Below, piece by piece: positions 33,100 to 41,812 of a stretch of DNA of 64,000 nt. Positions within the stretch are counted from its first letter, which is position 1; the number at the start of each line of letters is the position of its first letter. The DNA comes from Nocardia sputorum (GTDB taxonomy: Bacteria > Actinomycetota > Actinomycetes > Mycobacteriales > Mycobacteriaceae). A program made the position numbers and the translations under genes. The DNA is taken from NCBI RefSeq assembly GCF_027924405.1, contig NZ_AP026978.1, positions 3,038,001 through 3,102,000 of the forward strand, in the 5' to 3' direction. The notes beneath the pieces are model-generated. The model was given only the letters and a program-made list of their open reading frames with translations, made no database searches and was not told where the DNA came from.

Positions 33100-33624
33100 A
33101 TGTCGGACGCTTCGGTCGAGGTGCTCCTGGACGACTTCGAGAGCAAGGACAGGTGGGAACTCGCCGGAACCGGGGCCGACCGGACCCATCTCACGACCTT
33201 CGCCGAAGGCGCGCCGAGCAAACGGCCGGGCGTATACGCCGACGGCGTCGCGGGCGCCGACTACCGCGCGCTCGTCCTGCTCGTCCGGTCGGCGACCGAC
33301 GACCTCGAAGTCGACCTCGTGGCCAAGCCCGGCCGCGCATTGTCGATCCCCGGGCGGTTGGCCGCCCTCAACCTGTGGGTGCGTTCGCCGCACGCGTCGA
33401 TCCGGGTGTCCGCGCGACTCCGTGGCGCCGGAGGGGGCGAGCGCGAGCTGGTGCTGGGAAGCGTCCCCGCGACCGGCGAATGGCGGCGTCTCGAACAGGA
33501 ACCGGCGGATCCCGTGGACGACGGCGAAATCGTCGCTGTGACGATCCGGCTCACCCAGGTGGTGAAGCAGGAAGGGGAGGTCATGATTCTGCTCGACGAC
33601 CTGACCGCCCGCGCCACGGCCTGA
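33100..33624 (+). CDS. Hypothetical protein with a carbohydrate-binding-like beta fold
   Basis: A 174-residue soluble protein starting at ATG 33100 after GGGAAGGGACAG. The N-terminus VEVLLDDFESKDRWEL and the C-terminus GEVMILLDDLTARAT resemble the first and last strands of galactose-binding-like beta sandwiches, where such DDFE...LDDL ends are common. Alternating hydrophobic strands lie between (LNLWVRSPHASIRVSARLRG). There is no signal peptide, which is odd for a carbohydrate-binding module. Function unknown. Confidence 0.65.
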   Translation: MSDASVEVLLDDFESKDRWELAGTGADRTHLTTFAEGAPSKRPGVYADGVAGADYRALVLLVRSATDDLEVDLVAKPGRALSIPGRLAALNLWVRSPHASIRVSARLRGAGGGERELVLGSVPATGEWRRLEQEPADPVDDGEIVAVTIRLTQVVKQEGEVMILLDDLTARATA

Positions 33625-34106
33625 GCGAACGACCGGGACCTGATGGGCTGAATTCCGGCAGCCCGCATCCACTTCCAGCGGATTCCGGATCGGTGTGCCG
33701 TTGGCGAGCGCCCCGGTGAACCGTTCCCACGCTTACGCCCTCGTCGAGGAAACGCTTCGGCGGGCTTGCGGCGCACGGTATCTCGGTGGTTCTCGCCTGG
33801 GATCCTGCCCGTGTGGACATCCGGTCCACGCGGGTAAGGCACGGGCCCGTCACGCGTTGAATAGCGAAAGGTGTGCTGTTCGCATCGTTCGCGGTCGGGC
33901 GAGCGGGGTGACCGGTGTGCTCCGAACGGGTCGCCGGACAATGTCCCGCTGATCACGTCATGAGTGTAGTGCCGTGTGGCACCGAACTTCTGGATGTCGA
34001 TGACGTCGAGCAAGTGCCTCGATGATCTTGCCATCCGAAACGCTCCAGCCAACGAAGAGTTCAGGTAGCTGAACGTTGACTGTGTGCTGAGCGTGAAGGA
34101 GGAGGG
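33625..34106. other. 480-base gap with a fossil gene fragment near its right end
   Basis: No complete gene is seen. The minus strand at about 33968-34081 holds a SnoaL/NTF2-like remnant (separate entry). The remainder has no convincing frame, and no riboswitch was recognised. AAGGAGGAGG at 34096-34105 is the ribosome site of the next gene. Confidence 0.45.
33968..34081 (-). pseudogene. Possible C-terminal remnant of a SnoaL/NTF2-like protein
   Basis: One minus-strand frame reads TVNVQLPELFVGWSVSDGKI then IEAL; a one-base shift then gives LDVIDIQKFGA. Together they resemble the last strands of SnoaL-like proteins (DGKIxExxDVIDxQxxGA). There is a single extra base at the junction and no N-terminal half, since the fragment abuts the next gene's start. 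Confidence 0.4.
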
Positions 34107-35678
34107 GTGGCGAACGCGATGACCTGCAAGGTGGCTGTCGTCGGCGCGGGCTTCGGCGGCATCGGGATGGGGGTCGAGCTGCGACGAGCCGGCATCACCG
34201 ATTTCGTGATCTTCGACCGGGGCGGTGACGTGGGCGGCGTCTGGCGGGACAACACCTATCCAGGGTGCTCCTGTGACGTACCGTCGCATCTGTATTCGTT
34301 CTCCTTCGCGCCCTACCGCAGCCGGCGCATTCGGTTTCCGCGCCAGGCGGAGATCCTGGACTACCTGCGCGGGGTGGTGGCCGACCACGGTTTGGCGCCG
34401 CATCTGCGATTGGGTACCGCGATCAGCGAGGCCACCTATCTGGAAACCCGCGGCGGTTGGGAACTGGTCACCTCCGAGGGACAGCGCGTGCACGCGGAAG
34501 TGGTGGTTTTCGCCGTGGGGCAGCTGCACCGGCCGAACATTCCCGATCTTCCCGGCCGGGCAGACTTCGCAGGACCGTCCTTCCATTCCGCGCGCTGGGA
34601 CCACGGACAAGACCTACGCGGGCTGGAGGTGGCTGTGATCGGCACCGGTTCGAGCGCGGCCCAGATGCTGCCGGCGCTGGCCGCGACCGCCCGCCGCGTC
34701 CGCGTCTTCCAGCGCACGCCGCACTGGGTGCTGCCCAAACCACCGGCCGATTTCGGGCCGCTCGCCCGAGCGGCGCTGCGGCTGCCCGGCGCGCACTGTC
34801 TGTATCGCCGAGCGCTGTACTACGGCGCCGATGCGGTGCTCGCGCCGATCATGCACCGGGGCTGGTCGGCGCGCCCCGCCGAATGGGCTGCCCGAGGGTA
34901 TCTGCGTAGCCGGATCGCGGACCCGGAACTGCGCGCGAAACTCACTCCCGACTACCCGATCGGGGGGAAACGCATCATCTTCGACAGCCACTACTACTCG
35001 ACGTTGACCCGCGAGAACGTCGAGCTGGTCACCGCTCCCATCAGCCGGATCACCCGGGACGGACTGCGCACCGCCGACGGCGCATTCCATCGGGCCGACG
35101 TGATCGTCTACGCCACCGGCTTCCGCGCTCCGGAATTCCTGGTCCCGATCACCGTGCGCGGGCGCGGGGGAGCGCTGCTGCACGACGAATGGCGCGCAGG
35201 CGCGGCGGCTCTCCTTGGTGTGGCGGTTCCGGGGTATCCGAACGCGTTCCTGATCGCCGGACCGAACAGCTTCAATCCCGCGGGTAGCAACCCGGGAATG
35301 AAGGAATGCCAGATCGACTACATCATCCGTTGTCTGCGCTGGCGGGACCGGATCGGCGCGTCCGCCGTCGAAGTCCGGGCAGGCGCGATGCGGGCACACC
35401 GGCAGTGGATCGAGGCGGCCCTCGCGAAGACGGTGTGGCCTGCCGTGGGGCCGAGCTGGTACAAGCACGAGAGCGGACGCGTCACCAATCCGTGGCCGTC
35501 GTCGGCTCGCGCGTTCGACCGCGCGTTACGGCGACCGCCGTCCGAATCGTTCCGCGTTGTCTTGCCCGATCCGGCGACTCCGGACGGGAAGCTCCCGAAG
35601 CGAGCGAAGCGGAGGAGGAATCGTGCCGGGCCGATGCCATCCGCGCCGGAGCCGACCGCGGGCATCGGCACCGAATGA
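34107..35678 (+). CDS. Type I Baeyer-Villiger/flavin-containing monooxygenase
   Basis: A 523-residue FAD/NADPH monooxygenase, a paralogue of the enzyme at 27254-28720. The FAD motif VAVVGAGFGGIGMGVELRRA is at the start, then GGVWRDNTYPGCSCDVPSHL, the exact Baeyer-Villiger fingerprint in FAGPSFHSARWD, and the NADPH motif VIGTGSSAAQML. The C-terminal 45 residues are basic and Pro-rich, unlike relatives. GTG 34107 lies very close to AAGGAGGAGG (34096-34105); ATG 34119 is an alternative start. It stands alone, with no operon partner on its strand. Substrate unknown. Confidence 0.9.
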   Translation: MANAMTCKVAVVGAGFGGIGMGVELRRAGITDFVIFDRGGDVGGVWRDNTYPGCSCDVPSHLYSFSFAPYRSRRIRFPRQAEILDYLRGVVADHGLAPHLRLGTAISEATYLETRGGWELVTSEGQRVHAEVVVFAVGQLHRPNIPDLPGRADFAGPSFHSARWDHGQDLRGLEVAVIGTGSSAAQMLPALAATARRVRVFQRTPHWVLPKPPADFGPLARAALRLPGAHCLYRRALYYGADAVLAPIMHRGWSARPAEWAARGYLRSRIADPELRAKLTPDYPIGGKRIIFDSHYYSTLTRENVELVTAPISRITRDGLRTADGAFHRADVIVYATGFRAPEFLVPITVRGRGGALLHDEWRAGAAALLGVAVPGYPNAFLIAGPNSFNPAGSNPGMKECQIDYIIRCLRWRDRIGASAVEVRAGAMRAHRQWIEAALAKTVWPAVGPSWYKHESGRVTNPWPSSARAFDRALRRPPSESFRVVLPDPATPDGKLPKRAKRRRNRAGPMPSAPEPTAGIGTE

Positions 35679-35712
35679 GCGGGCTCGATCCCGCGCGGCT
35701 CCCTTGGTTCGG

Positions 35713-36069
35713 TCACGTCGAAGCTGCGATGACCGGTTCGTAGAGCGCGACGTGCCAGACCGCGCCGGGCGTCGGCCGTATGACGGCTCGGCGTTCGTGC
35801 GGTCCGGTGACCGGCTGCGCTGCCTCGAATCCTTCGGCGCGCAGCCGGTCGAGTTCGGCGTCCAAGTCGGCGACCTTGATCGCGAGGAACGGGGTGTCGT
35901 CGTCGCGGTCGGTGCCCGCGAGCATGACGCGGACTCCGTTGCTGTCGAACTGGGCCCATCGGTCGCCGTCGACCGCCGTGGGTCCGGCGCCGAAGATCGC
36001 GGTCAGCAGGGCCACGGTCGTGGCCAGATCGTCGGTGGGGTAGGCGGGCCCGATTCGCTGGATGGTCAT
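35713..36069 (-). CDS. VOC-superfamily (glyoxalase-like) protein
   Basis: A 118-residue single-module vicinal-oxygen-chelate protein. The N-terminal strand and helix, RIGPAYPTDDLATTVALLTA, and the strands VRVMLAGTD, PFLAIKVADLDAELDRLRAE and VWHVALYEP follow the beta-alpha-beta-beta-beta pattern. ATG 36069 has GGAGACT upstream. Such proteins may be dioxygenases, isomerases or resistance proteins; the metal ligands cannot be assigned safely here. It may form an operon with the downstream-facing SDR and LLM genes on the same strand. Confidence 0.75.
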   Translation of the reverse strand: MTIQRIGPAYPTDDLATTVALLTAIFGAGPTAVDGDRWAQFDSNGVRVMLAGTDRDDDTPFLAIKVADLDAELDRLRAEGFEAAQPVTGPHERRAVIRPTPGAVWHVALYEPVIAAST

Positions 36070-36093
36070 CAGTCTCCGTAACAGTGGGCTTGT

Positions 36094-36396
36094 TCAGGAA
36101 CGCGGCACGGCGTGCGCGGTACGAACGGCCGAGTAGGTGGCGGCGTTCGCGCGCAGCGCCTCGGGCAGGTGGTCGGCCATGCTCAGGAATCCGTGGAACA
36201 TGCCGTCGTATCAATGGATTTCGGCCGCGACACCGGCTTGCCGCAACCGCCGCCCGTAATCTTCGCCCTCGTCGCGCAACGGATCGAATTCGGCGGTGAC
36301 GATGTGTGCGGGCGGAAGTCCGGACAGCTCGGCGCGCAGCGGGTTGGCGTAGGGGTCGGCGCCGTCGTGCGCCTGCGCTTCGGGTGTCAGCGGCAT
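36094..36396 (-). pseudogene. Alpha/beta-hydrolase (lipase/esterase, HSL-like) C-terminal fragment with a nonsense codon
   Basis: From ATG 36396 the frame reads [20 protein letters not shown] and [20 protein letters not shown], then stops at TGA 36211-36213. The same frame continues as YDGMFHGFLSMADHLPEALR and ends HAVPRS. YDGMFHGF holds the catalytic His region of HSL-type esterases. The TGA replaces a position that is usually Arg (CGA to TGA is a one-base change). The nucleophile domain is missing. Confidence 0.8.
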
Positions 36397-36419
36397 CCGG
36401 CTCGCTCCCTCGCCTACTG

Positions 36420-37172
36420 CTACGCGTCCGGCGGCAAGAATTTGCCCGCCGCCAAGCCGCCATCGATCGTGACCTCGGCGCCCGTGACGTAGGCCGAAGC
36501 GTCGGAGGCCAGGAACGCCACCAGTTCGGCGACCTCCTCGGGCTCCCCGGTGCGTTGCAGCGGCAAGGACGGGAAGCTGCCCGGACCGGTGGTCAGATAT
36601 GGGACCATCGGCGTCGCGATCGGGCCCGGGTGCACCGAGTTGACCCGGATTCCGGCGGGGCCCAGCTCGAGTGCCGCGGTCTTGGACAAACCACGCAGCC
36701 CCCATTTCGACGAGCCGTAAGCGGAATGGCCCATCAGCCCCTCGAGGCCCGCCTGCGAGGAGATGTTGACGATGGAGCCGCCGCCCGCCCGCGTCATCGG
36801 CCCGACCGCAGCCTGGATGCCGCGAAACGCGCCGAGCAGATTGACGTGCAGAATGCGTTCGAATTCCTCCGGCGATGTCTCGGTCAGCGGCTTCGCGGTG
36901 TAGATGGCGGCGTTGTTCACCAGGACGTCCAGCTTGCCGAACGCCGAAACCGCCTCGCCCACAGCTGTTTCCCAGTCCGCTCCGCTGCCGACGTCGTGCC
37001 GGACGAAACGGGCCGCCGCGCCGAGCGACCCGGCCAGCTGTGTTCCTTCGGCTTCCAGAACGTCGGTGATCACCACGCGGGCGCCGCGCTCCACGAACAG
37101 CCGCGCCTCGGCGGCGCCCTGTCCCCGCGCGGCGCCGGTGATCAGGGCGACCTTCCCATTCAGGTCAACCAT
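36420..37172 (-). CDS. Short-chain dehydrogenase/reductase (3-alpha/20-beta-hydroxysteroid dehydrogenase-like)
   Basis: A 250-residue classical SDR. It has [20 protein letters not shown] at residues 8-27 with the Asp after the second strand ([11 protein letters not shown]) that favours NAD. It also has LVNNAAIYT (NNAG variant NNAA), catalytic Ser in [11 protein letters not shown], and [20 protein letters not shown] with Tyr and Lys. The ending [14 protein letters not shown] is slightly extended. ATG 37172 follows AGAGGAG. It is in line with an LLM oxygenase gene upstream (35 bases). It likely acts on a steroid or terpenoid alcohol. Confidence 0.88.
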   Translation of the reverse strand: MVDLNGKVALITGAARGQGAAEARLFVERGARVVITDVLEAEGTQLAGSLGAAARFVRHDVGSGADWETAVGEAVSAFGKLDVLVNNAAIYTAKPLTETSPEEFERILHVNLLGAFRGIQAAVGPMTRAGGGSIVNISSQAGLEGLMGHSAYGSSKWGLRGLSKTAALELGPAGIRVNSVHPGPIATPMVPYLTTGPGSFPSLPLQRTGEPEEVAELVAFLASDASAYVTGAEVTIDGGLAAGKFLPPDA

Positions 37173-37207
37173 GTCGAACTCCTCTTGTTCTCGGCGATCG
37201 CCGTGGG

Positions 37208-38335
37208 TCAGCTGTTGCGGAAGTGGGGGATGACCTTCTCGCCCCAATGCCGGATGGTCTCCAGGCAGGCCTCCTGCGGCACGGTGCCCATCTGGATGAG
37301 GCAGAGGATCTCGTCGGCGCCCGCGGCCTGCAGGCGCTCGACGTACGCGATGGCGTCCTCGGGGCTGCCGTAGGCGTGCTCGACATTGAAGACCGAGGTG
37401 GCGCCGGTCTTCACCGGGATCTTGGCCTCGTGCAGGTAGGCCACGTGGTCGTCGGCGGCCTGCTTGATCGCGGCGACCTCGTCCGCGTTCGGGTCGACGG
37501 CCTCGTCGGGGGCCGGGCCCGCGCCGTAGTAGTGCTTGATGGATTGCGCGAAGAAGCGCTGGCCGCGAGCGCCGATCTGCTGGGCCTTCTCCCGGTCGTC
37601 GAGGACGATGGTGGGGCACAGCGCCGCGAAATGATCGTTCACGACGGTCGACACGAAACGCTCGCCCGTGCGCGCGGCGATCGCCTCGTCGTAGGTGCGC
37701 CGCAGTTCGGCGATCTCCTCCACACCCGCGAATCCCAGGACCAGTGCGCCGATTCCGTAGTCGGCGGCCATCTTCAGCGTGTCCTTCTTGGTGCAGGCCA
37801 TGAACAGCGGCGGATGCGGCAACTGCTCCGGTCGCGGCAGCAGCGAATGCGGCGAGACCTGCAAAAGCTCACCGTTGTACTCGAATTCGGCTTCGGGATC
37901 CTGCCACGCCTTGCCGATCATCCGCAGCGATTCCTCCACCTCCTGGTACGTGCGCTCGGGGTCGACACCGCACATGGAGGTCTCCACCGGGGTCGCGCCG
38001 CGGCCCGCGCCCAGGTTGAGCCTGCCGCCGGACAGCACGTCGAGCATCGCGGCGCGTTCGGCGGCGCGCACGGGGTGGTTGAAGTTGAACGGCATGCACA
38101 CCACGCCGTGCCCGATCCGGATCCGCTCGGTCTTGGCGGCCACCCAGGTCAGAAAGACCTCCGGGGCGCTCATGTGCGCGTACCACTTCAGTCCGTGGTG
38201 TTCGACCGCCCAGACGGTGTCGAATCCCATCTGGTCGGCGAGCACGGCCTGCTCGACACAGTCGCGCAGCACTTGGTGCTCGTGCTCGCGCGACGGGTCG
38301 GCCATCTGGGCCTCGAAGATCATCGAGAACTTCAT
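37208..38335 (-). CDS. LLM-class flavin-dependent monooxygenase
   Basis: A 375-residue luciferase-like oxygenase. Typical features: MKFSMIFEAQMADPSREHEH, AVEHHGLKWYAHMSAPEVFL, IRIGHGVVCMPFNFNHPVRA, the conserved ERAAMLDVLSGGRLNLGAGRG and a Cys/Gly-bearing substrate region GATPVETSMCGVDPERTYQE. ATG 38335 has AAGGAGA upstream. It is divergent from the SDR/KstD operon across a gap with a perfect 20-base palindrome, and is followed on its own strand by an SDR gene. Probably takes part in oxidation of a hydrophobic ring compound; the exact substrate is not evident. Confidence 0.88.
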   Translation of the reverse strand: MKFSMIFEAQMADPSREHEHQVLRDCVEQAVLADQMGFDTVWAVEHHGLKWYAHMSAPEVFLTWVAAKTERIRIGHGVVCMPFNFNHPVRAAERAAMLDVLSGGRLNLGAGRGATPVETSMCGVDPERTYQEVEESLRMIGKAWQDPEAEFEYNGELLQVSPHSLLPRPEQLPHPPLFMACTKKDTLKMAADYGIGALVLGFAGVEEIAELRRTYDEAIAARTGERFVSTVVNDHFAALCPTIVLDDREKAQQIGARGQRFFAQSIKHYYGAGPAPDEAVDPNADEVAAIKQAADDHVAYLHEAKIPVKTGATSVFNVEHAYGSPEDAIAYVERLQAAGADEILCLIQMGTVPQEACLETIRHWGEKVIPHFRNS

Positions 38336-38349
38336 CCGGTCTCCTTCTC

Positions 38350-38369
38350 GATCGCCCGATCGGGCGATC
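38350..38369. promoter_or_regulatory. Perfect 20-base palindrome, candidate operator
   Basis: GATCGCCCGATCGGGCGATC reads the same on both strands. It sits 15 bases upstream of the LLM monooxygenase start and in the gap shared with the plus-strand SDR-KstD operon. Position and symmetry suggest a repressor site, for instance of a TetR-type protein encoded elsewhere. Confidence 0.6.
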
Positions 38370-38553
38370 AGCGGTTTCGTCGGTGTGGCTCGTCCCAGGG
38401 CCGGAACGGCCGGAGCGGTATGCCTAATCGAAATATGACCGGTGGAACTTCTCAGGTCAGGCGCAAGTCCCGGTGGCCGGGACGGTCCGGTGCCGCGCCC
38501 CGATGGGCGTCCTAGCGTCGGTGCGAAGCGACGGTCAGAGAGGACGGGAATCG

Positions 38554-39309
38554 GTGGGACAACTCGACGGCAAGGTGGCGCTGGTCACCGGCGGGGCGCG
38601 GGGGATGGGCGCCGAGCACGTGCGGCAGTTCGTGGCCGAAGGAGCGCGCGTGGTGTTCGGTGACGTGCTCGACCACGAGGGAATGGCGTTGGCCGCCGAG
38701 CTGGGCGACGCCGCGCGATTCGTGCACCACGACGTGACCAGTGAAGCCGATTGGTCCGCCGCGGTGTCCGAGGCGGTCTCCCATTACGGGCGGCTCGACG
38801 CGCTGGTGAACAACGCGGGCATTCTGCGGTTCGTCCCGATCACCGAGATGGCCCTGGCGGACTTCACCGCGATCATGACGGTCAACGTGACCGGCACCTG
38901 GCTGGGCATCAAGGCCGCAGCACCCGCGCTGGCCGAGACCGGCGGCGGCTCGGTCGTGAACGTCTCCTCGGTGGAAGGGTTCGTCGGCGCGGCGGGCCTG
39001 TCCGCCTACAGTGCGAGCAAGTTCGCCATCCGCGGCATCACCAAGTCGGCCGCTCGCGAGCTGGGCCACCTGGGCATCCGGGTCAACTCGCTGCACCCGG
39101 GTGGCATCGCCACGCCCATGACGGCGGCGGTGGCCGGGGCGTCCGGCGTGGACGGCGAGGGCTTCTTCGCGAGCCTGCCGATTCCGCGCTGGGGGCAGCC
39201 GGTCGAGGTCTCCCATGTGGCGGTGTTCCTGGCGTCGGACGCGGCCGGTTACTGCACCGGCGGCGAATTCGTCGTCGACGGCGGCATGCTGACCGGTTGC
39301 GGCTACTGA
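38554..39309 (+). CDS. Short-chain dehydrogenase/reductase
   Basis: A 251-residue classical SDR. It begins VGQLDGKVALVTGGARGMGA at GTG 38554, with VVFGDVLDHEG after strand two, LVNNAGILRF (NNAG), NVSSVEGFVGAAGLSAYSAS (Ser and Tyr) and KFAIRGITKSAARELG (Lys). The end is GGEFVVDGGMLTGCGY. Close in pattern to the SDRs at 36420 and 41023, so the cluster holds several related copies. First gene of a plus-strand operon with KstD 13 bases downstream. Likely a hydroxysteroid-type dehydrogenase. Confidence 0.88.
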   Translation: MGQLDGKVALVTGGARGMGAEHVRQFVAEGARVVFGDVLDHEGMALAAELGDAARFVHHDVTSEADWSAAVSEAVSHYGRLDALVNNAGILRFVPITEMALADFTAIMTVNVTGTWLGIKAAAPALAETGGGSVVNVSSVEGFVGAAGLSAYSASKFAIRGITKSAARELGHLGIRVNSLHPGGIATPMTAAVAGASGVDGEGFFASLPIPRWGQPVEVSHVAVFLASDAAGYCTGGEFVVDGGMLTGCGY

Positions 39310-39322
39310 CGGAAGCGATGCG

Positions 39323-41023
39323 ATGACTCAGGAATTCGAATTCGACGTGGTGGTAGTCGGCTCCGGGGCCGCGGGCATGACCGCCGCGCTGACGGCCGCC
39401 TACCGCGGGCTGTCGGTCACGGTGATCGAGAAGAGCCGCTCCTTCGGCGGGTCCACCGCGCGGTCCGGCGGTGGCATCTGGATCCCGAACAACCCGGTGC
39501 TGCAGCGCGAAGGCGTGCCCGACAGCCCGGAACTGGCCCGCACCTATCTGAAGGCGGTGGTCGGCGATCGGGTGCCGGACGCCAAGCAGCGCGCCTTCCT
39601 CGATCGCGGACCCGAGATGATGCGCTATCTCGGCGCTCGCAGCAAATACTGGGAATTCGTCTACGACCGCGGCTATTCCGACTACCACCCGGAATTCCCC
39701 GGTGGCCTGGCCCAAGGGCGCAGCATCGAGCCCGCGCCGCTGGACGGACGACTGCTCGGCGGCGATCTGCACAAGATCAATCAGCCGACCATGTCCGGAC
39801 CGAAGGGCATCGCGTTCACGGTCAGCGACTTCCACGATCTGAACATGATCGCCCGCACCTGGGCCGGCAAGCGCACCGCGATCAAGGTCGGGATGCAAGC
39901 GGTCGGGAACAAGCTGCGGGGGCGGTTGCCGCTGAGCCTGGGCAAGGCGCTGGCGGCCCGGTTGTGGCTGTCGCTGCGGGACGCCGGGGTCCCGGTGTGG
40001 CTGAACACGCCGCTGACCGAGCTGGTCACGGAGGGTGACGCGGTGGTCGGCGTGCGCGCCGAGCACGACGGGACGCCGGTGGTGATCAAGGCGCGCCGCG
40101 GGGTGGTGCTGGCGGCGGGTGGCTTCGAGCACAACCTGGCGATGCGCGAGCAGTACATGAGCGGTCCGCAGTCCACCGAGTGGACGGTGGGCGCCACCGA
40201 GAACGTCGGAGAGGGCATAGTCGCGGGCCAGAAGGCCGGTGGCGCAGTGGATCTCATGGGTGACGCCTGGTGGGGTCCGTCCGTGCGCAACCCCGATGGG
40301 CCGCCGTTCTTCTGTCTGGCCGAGCGTTCCCAGCCCGGCGGCATCATGGTCAATCACGCGGGCGAGCGATTCGTCAACGAATCGGCCCCGTACGTGAACG
40401 TGGTGCACAAGATGTACGAGCAGGAAGCGACGGGCGTCGGGCACATTCCGGCGTACTTCATCATGGACCAGCGTTTCCGGGACCGATACCTGTTCCTCGG
40501 GAACTTCCCCAAACGTCCTCTCCCGCAGAAATACCTGGATGCCGGGATCATCAAGCAGGCCGAGACGCTGGCCGACCTCGCCGCCCAGATCGGCGTGCCG
40601 CCCGCGGCGCTTTCCGCGACGGTCGAGCGTTTCAACCGCTTCGCGCTGGCCGGTCGCGACGAGGACTTCCGGCGCGGTGATTCGGCGTACGACCGCTACT
40701 ACGGCGATCCCACCGTGCGGCCGAATCCGTGTCTGGCTCCCGTCGAACAGGGCCCGTTCTACGCCGTCGAGATGGTGCCGGGCGATCTGGGCACCAAGGG
40801 CGGATTGGTCACCGACGAGCACGCTCGCGTCCTCGACAGCGGCGACCGGCCGATCCCCGGCCTGTACGCGGCGGGGAACAACTCGGCCTCGGTGATGGGC
40901 AACGACTACGCGGGCGCGGGCGCGACCATTGGTCCCGCCATGGTGTTCGGCTACATCGCGGCCGGTCACCTGGCCGACAACCAGCCTGGCGCGACTGCGC
41001 GGGCAGTGGAAGGAGAACGTTGA
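39323..41023 (+). CDS. kstD: 3-ketosteroid Delta1-dehydrogenase (KstD)-type flavoprotein
   Basis: FAD enzyme that removes hydrogens from C1 and C2 of 3-ketosteroids, here 566 residues. The FAD motif VVVVGSGAAGMTAALTAAYR is at residues 9-28, followed by FGGSTARSGGGIWIPNNPVL, the KstD hallmark. Residues matching the catalytic tyrosines lie in GYSDYHPEFPGG, NESAPYVNVVHKMY and NDYAGAGATIGPAM (Tyr and Gly of the active site). SAYDRYYGDP and VPGDLGTKGGLVTDEHARVL are also typical. The TGA overlaps the next SDR's ATG (TGATG). Whether its substrate is a sterol, bile acid or another 3-keto compound is open. Confidence 0.9.
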   Translation: MTQEFEFDVVVVGSGAAGMTAALTAAYRGLSVTVIEKSRSFGGSTARSGGGIWIPNNPVLQREGVPDSPELARTYLKAVVGDRVPDAKQRAFLDRGPEMMRYLGARSKYWEFVYDRGYSDYHPEFPGGLAQGRSIEPAPLDGRLLGGDLHKINQPTMSGPKGIAFTVSDFHDLNMIARTWAGKRTAIKVGMQAVGNKLRGRLPLSLGKALAARLWLSLRDAGVPVWLNTPLTELVTEGDAVVGVRAEHDGTPVVIKARRGVVLAAGGFEHNLAMREQYMSGPQSTEWTVGATENVGEGIVAGQKAGGAVDLMGDAWWGPSVRNPDGPPFFCLAERSQPGGIMVNHAGERFVNESAPYVNVVHKMYEQEATGVGHIPAYFIMDQRFRDRYLFLGNFPKRPLPQKYLDAGIIKQAETLADLAAQIGVPPAALSATVERFNRFALAGRDEDFRRGDSAYDRYYGDPTVRPNPCLAPVEQGPFYAVEMVPGDLGTKGGLVTDEHARVLDSGDRPIPGLYAAGNNSASVMGNDYAGAGATIGPAMVFGYIAAGHLADNQPGATARAVEGER

Positions 41024-41754
41024 TGGGACGGGTGGACGGCAAGAATGTCATCGTGACCGGCGGCGCCCGGGGCATGGGCGCGGCGTTCGCGCGGCGGCTG
41101 GTCGCCGAGGGCGCCACGGTGGCGATCACCGACGTTCTGGTGGACGAAGGCGTGGCGCTGGCTGCCGAGTTGGGCGATGCCGCGACCTTCCTTCCGCTCG
41201 ACGTCACCGACGAGTCGGCGTGGAACGATGTGGTCGCCTACACCGAGAAGGTGTTCGGGCCGGTCTCGGGTTTGGTCAACAACGCGGGCATCGTGCACGT
41301 CGATCCGATCGAAAAGCTGTCGGAAGCCGACTTCCGCAAAGTGATCGACGTCAACCAGGTCGGGGTGTTCCTCGGCATGAAGGCGGTGCTGGGGTCGATG
41401 CGCCGAGCCGGAAGCGGCTCGATCGTCAACATCTCCTCGATCGGCGGCATCATCGCCTTCTCCAACATCCTCGGCTACACCGCGTCCAAATGGGCGGTGC
41501 GCGGCATGACCAAGACCGCCGCGCAGGAGTTCGCCGCCGACGACATCCGCGTCAACTCGGTGCATCCCGGCGTCGTGGTCACGGAGATGACCGCGGACTC
41601 CGCGCGCTCGCAGGGCATGTCGGGCAACCAGCCGATCCGCCGAGCCGGCCGACCCGAGGAACTGGCGAACCTGGTGCTGTTCCTGATCAGCGACGAGTCG
41701 AGCTTCAGCACCGGCTCGGAATTCGTGGCCGACGGCGGCTACACGTCCCTGTGA
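41023..41754 (+). CDS. Short-chain dehydrogenase/reductase (hydroxysteroid dehydrogenase-like)
   Basis: A 243-residue SDR translated by stop-start overlap with kstD. Motifs: VDGKNVIVTGGARGMGAAFA, VAITDVLVDEG, LVNNAGIVHV, VNISSIGGIIAFSNILGYTA (Ser and Tyr), SKWAVRGMTKTAAQEFAADD and FVADGGYTSL at the end. This resembles 3-alpha,20-beta-hydroxysteroid dehydrogenases. The tight link to KstD supports a role in the same steroid or steroid-like pathway, for instance interconverting a hydroxyl and the 3-keto group. Confidence 0.9.
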   Translation: MGRVDGKNVIVTGGARGMGAAFARRLVAEGATVAITDVLVDEGVALAAELGDAATFLPLDVTDESAWNDVVAYTEKVFGPVSGLVNNAGIVHVDPIEKLSEADFRKVIDVNQVGVFLGMKAVLGSMRRAGSGSIVNISSIGGIIAFSNILGYTASKWAVRGMTKTAAQEFAADDIRVNSVHPGVVVTEMTADSARSQGMSGNQPIRRAGRPEELANLVLFLISDESSFSTGSEFVADGGYTSL

Positions 41755-41812
41755 CGACGTCCGGCAGGGCAACCCGGCGGACCTACCGCCGACCGAGACA
41801 AGGAAAACAACC

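Noticed and set aside
33625..34106. Riboswitch in the long leader of the second BVMO gene
   Set aside because: No conserved riboswitch core could be recognised; a short GTGCC/GGCAC stem alone is not enough.
38336..38553. KstR or KstR2 operator next to the KstD operon
   Set aside because: Neither the KstR nor the KstR2 motif that I recall could be found; only the unrelated 20-base palindrome is present.
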